Part shown: in pieces, positions 11,861 through 21,500 of the stretch
Numbering within the stretch: position 1 is the stretch's first letter
Layout: the number at the start of each line of letters is the position of its first letter
From: Schizochytrium sp. CCTCC M209059
Taxonomy: Eukaryota > Sar > Bigyra > Thraustochytrida > Thraustochytriidae
Assembly: GCA_000818945.1 (NCBI GenBank)
Contig: KN805404.1
Location: forward strand, 91,718 to 155,717
Direction: 5' to 3'
DNA length: 64,000 bases
The notes under the pieces: generated by a model
The model's input: only the letters and a program-made list of their open reading frames with translations
The model's database searches: none
Told to the model about the DNA's origin: nothing
Translations under genes and position numbers: made by a program

Positions 11861-12009
11861 AAAAGAAGTATCAAAATCGAAGTCATAACAAACCGAATGG
11901 ACAAACCTTCGTTGTGAACGAGGAACGAATCAACATAAAAAGAAGTATCAAAATCAAAGTCATATCAAATCGAATGGACAAACCTTCGTTGTGAACGAGG
12001 AACGAATCA
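11861..12009. repeat. Two-copy tandem duplication at the 3' end of the Mg2+ ATPase gene
   Basis: A 72-base unit occurs at 11861-11932 and 11938-12009, with a period of 77 and three mismatches. Copy 2 ends exactly on the stop codon of the P-type ATPase (TCA on the plus strand, 12007-12009). The duplicated piece is therefore the stop codon plus the start of the 3' UTR, and copy 1 carries a duplicate of that stop triplet. Confidence 0.9.
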
Positions 12010-14781
12010 TACCAGCACTGATGCCGCAAGAGAGACCGGAGATCGTCCCGGGCGAGAATTTCCAGCATTTGTTGCAGCATCCAACGTAGTCGGACGCGAA
12101 AGCAAATGCTTGTCCGAAACGCAGCGCGTGACGAGCAAGCGTGTGCTGATCAAATATGTGCCAACAATTGCCGCGAGGTAGACCCAATAGACGAGCGGGA
12201 GTTCCACGAATCCAAAGAGCTCGCGGACAAAAGGCACGAGCGTCATAATTGCCGCAGATACGCAAACGAATCCCGAAAGTAAAACAAGCATCGATGACGG
12301 CGGAGCGCTCACAGGCGAGCCTTTGTTGACGCGAGATTTTGCCGGGCGCGGGAGGAGTCGCGTGAAGAAAGAACGCTGGTCGTCTTCATTGAGTCGCAGG
12401 ACAAAGACCACAAGCGTCTGAGAAACGAGACCTTCCACAAACCAGCCCGTGTGGAAGAGTGGCTGCTGTGACTCGTCAGCGCCCAGCATGAAATATAGCG
12501 TCGCAAACGTGACGCTGTCAAAGATGCTGCTAATGAGCCCAATGAGCACGATAAAGCGGAACAAGTAAGACATGTTGAGTCGCAGCGGACGGGAGAGCTG
12601 TGCTTTGTCTACTGCATCCGAAGGAATGCCAAGCTGTGCAATGTCGTAGAGAAAGTTGGAGGTGACCACTTGAATAGGCAGCATTGGAAGGAAAGGAATG
12701 AAAAGGCTTGCGCTGAGCACAGACCACATGTTTCCAAAGTTGCTCGAGGCGGCCATTTTGATGTACTTGATCATGTTGAGAAAAACGCGCCGTCCCATGA
12801 GTGTTGCTGGGCGAAATATGCGCAGCGACTTTCGTGTTAGCAAAACGTCTGCTGCGGCTCGCGCCGCGTCGCATGCCGAGTCCACTGATATACCTACGTC
12901 AGCAGCCTGCAAGGCCGCCACGTCGTTGACGCCATCACCCACGAATCCCACGGAATGGCCTAGTGCCTGGAGCTCGCGAATGATGACGCGCTTATGATGC
13001 GGCGTGAGACGCGCAAAGACGTTGCACGACTGCACAATTGATCGCAAAGATGCGGCGGGGGCAAGGTCCAAAGTCTGCCCTTCGATGACATGGTGGGAAT
13101 TATGGATGCCTACCTGCGCAGCAACGTGGGTGGCGACACTCGCAGTGTCGCCCGTTAACATGCGTACCGAGATCCCAAGAGCCTCCACGGCCTCGATTGC
13201 TGGGGCGGCAGACGGTTTGGGCGGGTCCGCAAAGCTTACAAAGCCTGCAAGAAAAAGGTCCTGGCTCAATGGGCTTTCTATAGCCACGGCAAGAATGCGT
13301 TCCCCGGTGGCACGGATCTGCTCGACGACACTGTTTGCGGCCAGATCTGTGAGGGTGCCGATCCCGTGTTGTCCCAGATATCCGCCATGGCAAAGCGCAA
13401 GGACCTCCTCCACAGCACCCTTGTAGATGCAGATCTCCGCAGCGTTCCCGACGTGTCCTAGAATAGGACTGAGGATGCTGAAAAGCTCCCCTTGCGTGGG
13501 ACTCGGAGCTTGCATACTCTTGAACAGACGCACCCTCACACGCGAGAAGCGCTGCTCGTAATCAAAGGGGTCCTCGTCTACGAGGCTAAAGCATGTCACG
13601 ATGCTGTCAAAGCTGTCGAGGGGCGACCCGTCGATGGCTCGTTCAACGGCGTTGTTCGCGGCAGCAGACTGGAAATGCGCAGAAAGTTTGCAAAGCAGCA
13701 ACGGCAGCTTGGAGAGCGCTTGGGTGGGCTGGCCGCAGGCGTCGAGAGAGCGATTGACCGACAAGGAGTCCTGCGTGAGCGTCCCTGTCTTGTCAGTACA
13801 GAGGACGTCCATGGAACCAAAAGCTTGCAAGGCGTTGAGACGCTTGACGATGCACTTTTCCTTTTTTGCAAGCTCTGTGGCACCGTAAATGAGACAATAT
13901 GTGAGAATCATGGGCAACATCTCGGGTGCAAGGCCGACGGCGACCGCCGCAGCATAGAGAAAGGCGTCAAGGGTCTCGTTTCCTCGCCAGAGCTGCAAAA
14001 GAAAAACCGTCGGGGCCATGAAGATGATGAAGCGGATCATGAGCATCGTGAACGCGTCCATGTCCTCGTCAAAGCCCGTCCGAGAGCGAGCACCGCGAAG
14101 GGCGCCAAATGTCTTGCCCATCTCGCTGTCGTCGCCCGTGTGCGTGACGCGAACGACGCCATGACCGGCTACGACCATGGTTCCAGTAAGAACAGTATAC
14201 GTAGCATCTGACGCAAATGCAGCGCGGGCGTCAACGAGCGTCGCAGGCATTGGATCCGCGGCGCGTTTGGCCACGGGGAGACTTTCGCCTGTAAGCTGGG
14301 CCTGGTTGACGCGTAGGTGCGCGCAAGAAAGCACAATACCGTCGGCAGGGACGAGATCCCCAGCGGAGAGCAGAAGAAGGTCCCCGGGTACCACGTCGCG
14401 CGCCTGGACTTGGATGGGCGAGGCACCTTCGGGCCCGCGACTGACACGGCAGTGAGTTCGGAGTTGGGCGCGCAGCGCACTTGCAGCCTGCTCTCCTCTA
14501 AACTCTTGGATGGTTTGCATTCCAATCGCGAGAAGTCCCATGGCCCAAATAACGAGTCCTGTCTCTGCATCGCCACCGACGTAGGCGAGCGTGCCGAGGA
14601 CGCCGAGCAGCACGATGAGCGGGTTCTTGGCGAGGGGCCCAAGATGCTCCAGGACCGTCTCCCAGACCGAGGCCTGCGTCGGCTCGTTGGGGCCATACCT
14701 TTCCAGGGCACGCTGCGCTGCGCCGTCGCTCAAACCCTGCGCTGCGCCGTGCGGCCCTGCCACCGCCGCGGTCGCCGCCAT
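12007..14781 (-). CDS. MgtA/MgtB-type (P3B) magnesium-transporting P-type ATPase
   Basis: ATP-driven cation importer of 924 aa, close to the roughly 900 aa of bacterial MgtA. The ATG is at 14779-14781. N-terminal helices are followed by the actuator domain (QLTGESLPV). AVGLAPEMLPMI is diagnostic of the MgtA group, then KRLNALQAFGSMDVLCTDKTGTLTQD carries the phosphorylated Asp near residue 331. MLTGD and VGDGVNDVAAL near 612 close the ATP-binding core. C-terminal helices start with ASSNFGNMWSVLSASLFIPFLPMLP, again MgtA-like, where substrate residues lie. All P-type catalytic motifs are intact. In bacteria this class imports Mg2+; substrate and membrane here are inferred. P3B pumps are mainly bacterial, so an old transfer is plausible. 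The (CCTCG)n run just upstream of the ATG is part of the shared promoter with the hydrolase gene. Confidence 0.93.
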   Translation of the reverse strand: MAATAAVAGPHGAAQGLSDGAAQRALERYGPNEPTQASVWETVLEHLGPLAKNPLIVLLGVLGTLAYVGGDAETGLVIWAMGLLAIGMQTIQEFRGEQAASALRAQLRTHCRVSRGPEGASPIQVQARDVVPGDLLLLSAGDLVPADGIVLSCAHLRVNQAQLTGESLPVAKRAADPMPATLVDARAAFASDATYTVLTGTMVVAGHGVVRVTHTGDDSEMGKTFGALRGARSRTGFDEDMDAFTMLMIRFIIFMAPTVFLLQLWRGNETLDAFLYAAAVAVGLAPEMLPMILTYCLIYGATELAKKEKCIVKRLNALQAFGSMDVLCTDKTGTLTQDSLSVNRSLDACGQPTQALSKLPLLLCKLSAHFQSAAANNAVERAIDGSPLDSFDSIVTCFSLVDEDPFDYEQRFSRVRVRLFKSMQAPSPTQGELFSILSPILGHVGNAAEICIYKGAVEEVLALCHGGYLGQHGIGTLTDLAANSVVEQIRATGERILAVAIESPLSQDLFLAGFVSFADPPKPSAAPAIEAVEALGISVRMLTGDTASVATHVAAQVGIHNSHHVIEGQTLDLAPAASLRSIVQSCNVFARLTPHHKRVIIRELQALGHSVGFVGDGVNDVAALQAADVGISVDSACDAARAAADVLLTRKSLRIFRPATLMGRRVFLNMIKYIKMAASSNFGNMWSVLSASLFIPFLPMLPIQVVTSNFLYDIAQLGIPSDAVDKAQLSRPLRLNMSYLFRFIVLIGLISSIFDSVTFATLYFMLGADESQQPLFHTGWFVEGLVSQTLVVFVLRLNEDDQRSFFTRLLPRPAKSRVNKGSPVSAPPSSMLVLLSGFVCVSAAIMTLVPFVRELFGFVELPLVYWVYLAAIVGTYLISTRLLVTRCVSDKHLLSRPTTLDAATNAGNSRPGRSPVSLAASVLV

Positions 14782-15276
14782 TCTATCCGCGCCTGGCCTC
14801 GCCTCGCCTCGCCTCGCCTCGCCTTGTTCGCTCGAGCAAGGACGGAAACGTTTTTGCTCAACGCATCGTCATCATTGTGCACTGGAGCAGCTGGTAGCGA
14901 GACTGGCCGAGGTGAGATTGCCTCGATTCAAGTTGCCTTGCTTGATCCGGGCCAGGTCATGTCTTGCCATCAGTCCATCAATGTCGTCTGGCTGCTGCGC
15001 CACGGAGACCTTTGTCAAGCCTTGAGAGCTACAAGTCTTGTCAACAATTTTTTGGGGGCAATAGGCGAAGCACGACTGGCCCAGTGGTTCTGTCTGGCAC
15101 ATGAACAGGCTCAGTGGAAGGAGTGAGTGAGTGAGTGAGCTTGAGAGATGGAGTTTTGCGCCTTGAATCTTCGTCGCAGCCTGCGTTCAACCCCAAAGCA
15201 GACCTGAATGAAGCGTTGAGGAGCGGTGAACGCGCATTGCATAGCGTGACGCTCGCTGACCGAGCGCGGAGGAAAG
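14782..15276. promoter_or_regulatory. Divergent promoter region, Mg2+ ATPase (-) and alpha/beta hydrolase (+)
   Basis: 495 bases between two divergent ATGs. It contains (GCCTC)n-type repeats at about 14791-14823 and a GAGT repeat at about 15120-15140. No TATA box is clear. Shared regulation is inferred from spacing only. Confidence 0.5.
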
Positions 15277-16308
15277 ATGATCGATCTCGACGAGGTTTTC
15301 TTTGGCGTGGTACGAGCGGCGCTGGTTGTGATCGCCTTTGTGCTGTGGCGCTCATCGAAGCGCCGCGCATACGTGGCTGATGGCGGCGCCGAGGCGACCC
15401 GGCAGACGGCCAACCCGCCGGAGGGGGGCAAGGTGCAGCAATTGACGCGCGGGCACTGCCACTACCGTATCGACGGTGAGAAGAACTCGGGCAAGCTCGT
15501 TGTCCTGGTGCACGGCCTTATTGGCTGCACTCTCGATTACGGTCCTTTGTGCAAGATTCTCGTGGAGCAACACCGACGAAGAGTGCTCCGACTCGATTTG
15601 TATGGGCGCGGGTGGAGCTCAGCGCCTTTGATGGGCGCGGATTCGCTGCCGGAGCTGTACGCAGGGCAAATTGCAGAGCTTTTATTTGCGATTGGAGAAA
15701 GAGGCCCGATCGACCTCGTGGGTAACTCGATGGGCGGGGCCATTTCGGCTTGCTTTGCGGCTCGTTTCGGTCGAGCCCATGTCGCATCAGTGACGCTGGT
15801 GGTGCCCGCGGGTCTTTCAGCTGTGGACACGACGATTCCTGCTTGGCAGCAGCGTCTCTATGATGTTCTGGAGGAACTTCCGTTTGTACCAAAACATCTG
15901 CTACGGGCCAATGTGCAGGCGCGTCTCGACAAGCTCAAGGACGAGCAGTATTCGCACTGGACGGTTCCCAACAACGACGTTATTCGCAAGTATTATCACG
16001 ATTACCAGGCGAAGCGGCTTGCCCGTGAGCGGCATTTGGCAGATGCCTACATTGAGACGCTGCGCAGCTTTCCTGTGTCTGCTAGCAGGCCGCTCTTTGA
16101 AGCGCTAGCGCGCAGCGAGGTTCCTTGTATGGTATGCTGGTCCAAGCTGGATCGTCGTGTCCCGTTTGCGTGTGCGGAGGAGATGCGCGCCATTTTTGCA
16201 GGCGCTGACTTGGAGGAGCACATTTCTGAGGACGGCGGCCACAGTCTCGTCATTGAGAATGCGCCTTTTGTCGCGGAGCACTTTGTGCCGTTTTCGCGCA
16301 AGAACTAA
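15277..16308 (+). CDS. Membrane-anchored alpha/beta hydrolase
   Basis: Serine hydrolase of 343 aa, probably an esterase or lipase. The N-terminus (FFGVVRAALVVIAFVLW, about 8-24) is a likely membrane anchor followed by basic residues, so the fold probably faces the cytosol. The oxyanion-hole HG motif is in VLVHGLIG near residue 79. The nucleophile elbow is GNSMGG with Ser151. A candidate acid is Asp in WSKLDRRVPF near 290, and the catalytic His is in DGGHSLVIEN near 322. Order and spacing fit the family. The substrate cannot be told; monoglyceride-lipase-like and MhpC-like enzymes share these motifs. Confidence 0.88.
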   Translation: MIDLDEVFFGVVRAALVVIAFVLWRSSKRRAYVADGGAEATRQTANPPEGGKVQQLTRGHCHYRIDGEKNSGKLVVLVHGLIGCTLDYGPLCKILVEQHRRRVLRLDLYGRGWSSAPLMGADSLPELYAGQIAELLFAIGERGPIDLVGNSMGGAISACFAARFGRAHVASVTLVVPAGLSAVDTTIPAWQQRLYDVLEELPFVPKHLLRANVQARLDKLKDEQYSHWTVPNNDVIRKYYHDYQAKRLARERHLADAYIETLRSFPVSASRPLFEALARSEVPCMVCWSKLDRRVPFACAEEMRAIFAGADLEEHISEDGGHSLVIENAPFVAEHFVPFSRKN

Positions 16309-18568
16309 TTACGTTTTCCCTTCGAGTTTTCTCTTTTCTCTTTTCCGTAGAATCCATGCGTCTTGCATCTCATCTCAGCTTGGAAAGTCGAACTACACCA
16401 CTATTATGTCTTGGAGAGTCTTGCATCTCACGCCACAGGCCTGAGCGATTAGACCTATCATCACCGTTGTCCTTCCTGGCGATGACGACCTGTTTGCTCC
16501 TGCCCCGCCCGCCCTCGCTGACGGTTTTTCTGCACGTTGCCGGTCACAGAATCGGTCCGCCGGTCACACGCCGCCCGCTGCCGCACTTTGGTTTCTCGCC
16601 GTTTCGCTGGTGAGACAAACAGCCCTTTTTGGCGGCGGCGGCGAAAACGAGAAGCAGCTCGCTGCCTCCGCCCCCTGGCTCCCCGCGACGCGGCCGCCCC
16701 GAGAGGGCCGAGACAGCGAGCGAGCCCCTCGCTGTCTCTGCCTGCCTCTGCCTGCCTCTGCCTTGCCTCGTCTCTGCCTGTCTCTGCCTTGCCTCGTCTC
16801 TCTTCCCCCAAGCTCGGGAAGCGGCGTGGAAGCAGGGAGCGGGCGGATGGGGCTCCATCTTGGCGCCTGCACGTGCCGGTCTCCTGCAGTTTCACAGTTA
16901 CTAGGTCACGGTGATGCAGTGAATGCAGGGCTGTTATACTGGCTGGTCTGCTGTTTTCTGCTGTTTCCCGCTGGTTTCTGTCTGCTGTTTTCCGGCTGCT
17001 GGCTGGTTTCTGCGGCGCGGGGGCAGGCAGCATCGTCCTCTGCGCGCTGCAAGACGGGGCCAGCCTCGCGGTCGCAGTCGGCCCCGGGCGTGCTCGGCAC
17101 GGTCGAGGGAGAGAGTCCGCGTGCGTTTCGCAGCGCAGCGCAGCGCAGCGCGTCTGCAAGGCGAGGCGAGGCGAGGCGAGGCGAGGCCCCTCCCTCCCTT
17201 CGAGGCGAGGCCCCTTCTGCTCGCCTGCCTCGGCCTGCCTCTCGCAGTCCAGCACGCGCGCACCGTCTCCACGCCGTGAGGAAGGAAGGTCATCGGAGTC
17301 CCGAGGTCGCTCCCAGCCTGCGCAGGCAGAGAGAGCAGGCTGCGGCGCTCTCGCCGTCGCGCGGCAGCCTTTGCGGATCCTCGACGCTGCTCAGGCTGGT
17401 CCCGATGGCGAAGCCTGCCTGCCCCGACGTGCGCGCCGAGACGGCCAGGCAGGCAGGCAGCCCGGCCGGCGGCCCCTGTGCGTGAGTCTGCGTGCGGCAG
17501 AGAGTCCGGCGGTCGAGTCCTGGCGCCGGGGCTCGGCCTCTGCACGCGCACTCGAGCCCGCCTTCTCCGCCCCCAGTTCGCTTCTTCCGCTTTCGCAACT
17601 CGAAGTTCGTGGAGGCGCAGGGAGTACTTTCAGCCAGCCAGGTGAGTTCGTATACTACTACTACTACGTATACGACGTACTACGTACCTAGCTAGGCCTC
17701 GTAGTACGTTGCTTCGCAAAGGAGACAGTCTCGCCTCTGCCAGCCACCGCGGCGGGCGGCAGAGGGGACGCCTGCCTCCGCTCCCAGGGCCTCGCGTACG
17801 CTCTGGATTCCTCGCCTCGCGCCCTGCCTAGGCCCAGGCCTAGGTAGTAGTACTTAGGGGCGAATGAATGAACATTCAATTCGTAAGTTATCTTATTATA
17901 GCCTACTCGCCTTCTTGCGTGCACTGCAGTGCGGCGCGGCGCGGAGAGGAGAGAGAGGAGGGAGGGGAGGGAGGAGAGGGGGAGCGGCGCAGAGGCAGAC
18001 GCGCAGGCGAGGAGTGCCGCGGCGGAGGCGGCAGACGCGCAGCTGCGGCCGGCGGAGACGAGGCATGGCGCGCGCGGAGGCGCTGCGGAGGCGGCGCGTG
18101 CGCAGCCGGCCGTGGCAGGCGCAGGCGCAGGAGCGCCAGGAGCAGGAGCGCCAGGAGCAGGAGCGCCAGGCTCTGGGTTCTGGCGCGAGGCCGCGGCGGG
18201 CGGGGGCGACACCCGCCGAGGCGTCTGCTTCTGTGGAGTCCGACGCAGGCGAGGCGGGGCGCAGCTGCAGGCGCCACGCGCGCGCGCGCCGGGACGCCCG
18301 CGTCTGCAGCAGCAGCGCCAGCAGCACCAGCACCAGCACCAGCAGAAGCGACAGCGAGTCCTGGACTCGTGCATCGCCATCCGGGGCAGCGACCTCGAAG
18401 ACGGCGACACAGACCGCGCACGCGACGATCAGGGCGACCGAGCCGCGCGAGTACTACGCCAGCGACGAGAGGATAGGCACGTCCTCACCAGAACCAGTGC
18501 CATCTCTCTGCACGAGCAGCACGAGAGAATGCAGCAAAACGACCTGCAAGAGGAGTCCATGGTGGGAC
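16309..18568. other. Gene-free spacer rich in (CGAGG)/(CTGCC)-type repeats
   Basis: About 2.2 kb before the PAN receptor gene. Reading frames here are Arg/Ala/Ser-rich and driven by composition. It holds CTGCCTCTGCC runs at about 16735-16800, a GCGAGGCGAGG run at about 17157-17187, a TAC/GTA-rich stretch at 17650-17705, and the palindromic block CCTAGGCCCAGGCCTAGG near 17827-17844. From about 17930 it is purine- and CAG-rich. The frame of the next gene stays open back to 17864 with an earlier ATG at 18065, so a longer N-terminus cannot be excluded. Confidence 0.5.
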
Positions 18569-21500
18569 ATGTCCACGAAGGCCACGGCACATCTGCGGCG
18601 AAAGCAATGGACAGCGGCAGGGATCGTAATCGTCGCGCTGCTCACGGTATTGCCAGCGCTTTGTATCGGCGAAACCAATGTGGTGGATCGGCTCGCGTAC
18701 AGCAACTTTGTTGAGCTCATGAACGCGGGCGGCCTCGGTAATTTGTACTTTATTTACTGCGATGACACCGCTTCCCTCGAGGACCCATGTTCCTGCAGCT
18801 CAAACGGACGCCAAATCGTCTGTAATGACGAAAATCAGATTGAGGAGATTTTGCTCCCGGAGAACCGCCTTTTCGGTGATCTTACGCGAGAAATGCTCCT
18901 CGGGTTCACCGCGCTCACGCGACTCAACCTCTCGTCAACATCGCTGACTTCTCCGGATCAAAATACGCTAAACACCACGCTCTTGCCCATGGGCGGTTGC
19001 CTGTCCATCCCAGAGTGCCTCGATGGAACCTGGGAGTGCGACTTTTCACAAAGTGACCTCGACCTATGTGACACGCTTCCGCCGACGCCGAGCCCTGCGC
19101 AGACCCCAACGATTACGGTCTCCGACATTTACGTTGGCTATCATTTCATACAGACAAACGACAACTTATTGGTGCAGATTGACGATATCGACTCTGCGGT
19201 CGCCTGTCGTGACATTTGCATTGGGTTTTCCGAATGCGAGTACTTTTCCTATCGAATTTCAGGGACGAACGCCGGAAGGTGCGAGCTTTACATTTACTTT
19301 GACGAGTTCGAAGAGGATGAAGACTGGGCCTCGGGTTCCCAGGGAGGGGATTACTTTCTGCCCACGTCTGCGCCTACGACCTTGCCGGATGGGATCTTTG
19401 CCGGGATCTACATTGTCGAAACAGACGACAATCTCGTCGATGAGGAAGAGGATGTCACCTCGGCGGCCGCTTGTCAGAGTCTTTGCTTGGCAAACGACGA
19501 GTGCGGGTTTTTCTCGTACAAGCTTTCGGGGGACAACGTCGGGCTTTGCGTGCTGTACGCAGCTGTCGCAGATGTCACGGAGGATGATGAATGGGCTTCG
19601 GGTGCCGAAGATGGGTCCGACTTTCTACCCACATCCACACCAACTTTGTCGCCAAGTGCAACGCAGCCAACGAATGCACCATCTGCAAGTCCGGCTGTTA
19701 TCGCCACGCCTACTTTGAGCCCCACTGAAGCATGCATCGTTTTGGGGTCTCGGTACGCCCGAGACACCGAAGGCCAGCCCATTGAAAGTTTGGACGCTGT
19801 CGAATCTGCAAACGTATGTGGTCAAACTTGCCTCGATACGACGGGCTGCGAATACTTTGCCTACAAGCGCTCTGGTAACAATGCTGGTCTCTGCGAACTA
19901 TTTTCAGACGTCTCGGCCGGGATAGTGAACGCCGACCTCTGGTCTCGAGGTGAGGCGGCATGCTTATCATCCACACTGGCCCCTTCATTGCAGCCATCAA
20001 CGACGTCACCGACTCCTTTTCCGAGCGTAGTGCTTACCACAGATTCGCCCACCACTAATCAGGCTCCGAGTCCCGCACCTAGCGCTTCCCCAACCTCGTC
20101 AATACCGGCCTCGTGCCTCGTGCAGGGTGAACGTTTTGTTCGTACAGGCGACGAAGTGGTATATACAGAGATTTCTAGCGTGGAGGTCTGCCAGGCTCTC
20201 TGTCAGGAGGATGACTCGTGTACAAACTTTGCTTTTCGTTATGAAGGAGGAAATCCTGGACGCTGCGAGCTCTATGCGGACATATCTGCTGGTACGCAGA
20301 CTTCCTCTATTTGGGAAAGGGGTCCCAGGGTCTGCGGGGATGAATCCTCAACCCAAAGTCCAACTCAAAGTCCAACACTCTCGCCTTCAGAGTGCTACAC
20401 AGATGGTTTTCGATTCGTTAGAGACGACGGTGTCCAACCTTTCGAAGTCACGACGACGGACGCCAGCTTGGAAGCCTGCCAAGCTGTTTGCGCAGCAGAC
20501 GATGAATGTTTTTTCTTTGCCATCAAACTATCGGCAACGAATGCGGGTCAATGTGAGCTTTTCTCGGACATAAGCTTGGGCACGACGGAGGCACCGAACT
20601 GGGCATACGGTCCAAAGACCTGTGCGTCATCTGAGCCAACGTCGTCTCCTGTTCAAGGGCCAACGGCACCCACACAATCGCCGACAGTACCGACACAAGC
20701 ACCAACTGCACTGACTCAGGCGCCAACTGCGCCGACTCAGACGCCAACTGCACCAACACAGGCACCGACGGTCTCGACGCAGTCACCGACGACGCCAACG
20801 GGTGCAGGTTCAGTCCCAACCCAGGCCCCAACGCTTCCTCCTTCAGAGTGCTATACAGATGGTTTTCGATTCGTCAGAGATGACGGAGTGCAGCCTTACG
20901 AAGTCACGACAACGGACGCCAGCTTGGAAGCCTGCCAAGAAGTTTGCGCAGCGGACGATGCGTGCCAGTACTTTGTCATCAAGCTATCAGCATCGAACGC
21001 GGGTCAATGCGAGCTTTTCTCAGACATAAGCTTGGGCACGACGGAAGCACCGAATTGGGCATACGGTCCAAAGACCTGTACGTCATCCGAGCCAACGTCG
21101 TCTCCTGTGCAAGGGCCAATGATACCCACACAATCGCCGACAGTAACAACGCAGACCCCAACAGCACCGACACAGGCGCCAACAGCGCCGACGCAAGCGC
21201 CAACTGCACCGACTCAAGCACCGACCGCACCAACACAGGCGCCAACGGACTCGACGCAGTCGCCAACGACGCCAACAGATTCAGGATCCGGGCCAACCCA
21301 AGCTCCGACGCTACCTCCGTCAGAGTGCTACACAGATGGTTTTCGATTCGTCAGAGATGACGGCGTACAACCTTACGAAGTCACGACAACGGACGCCAGC
21401 TTGGAAGCCTGCCAAGCTGTTTGCGCGGCGGATGATGAATGTTCATACTTTGCCATCAAACTATCGGCATCGAACGCGGGTCAATGCGAGCTTTTCTCAG

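Noticed and set aside
16461..17485. Arg/Ala/Pro-rich frames on both strands
   Set aside because: They arise from CGAGG and CTGCC repeats with high GC, where stop codons are rare.
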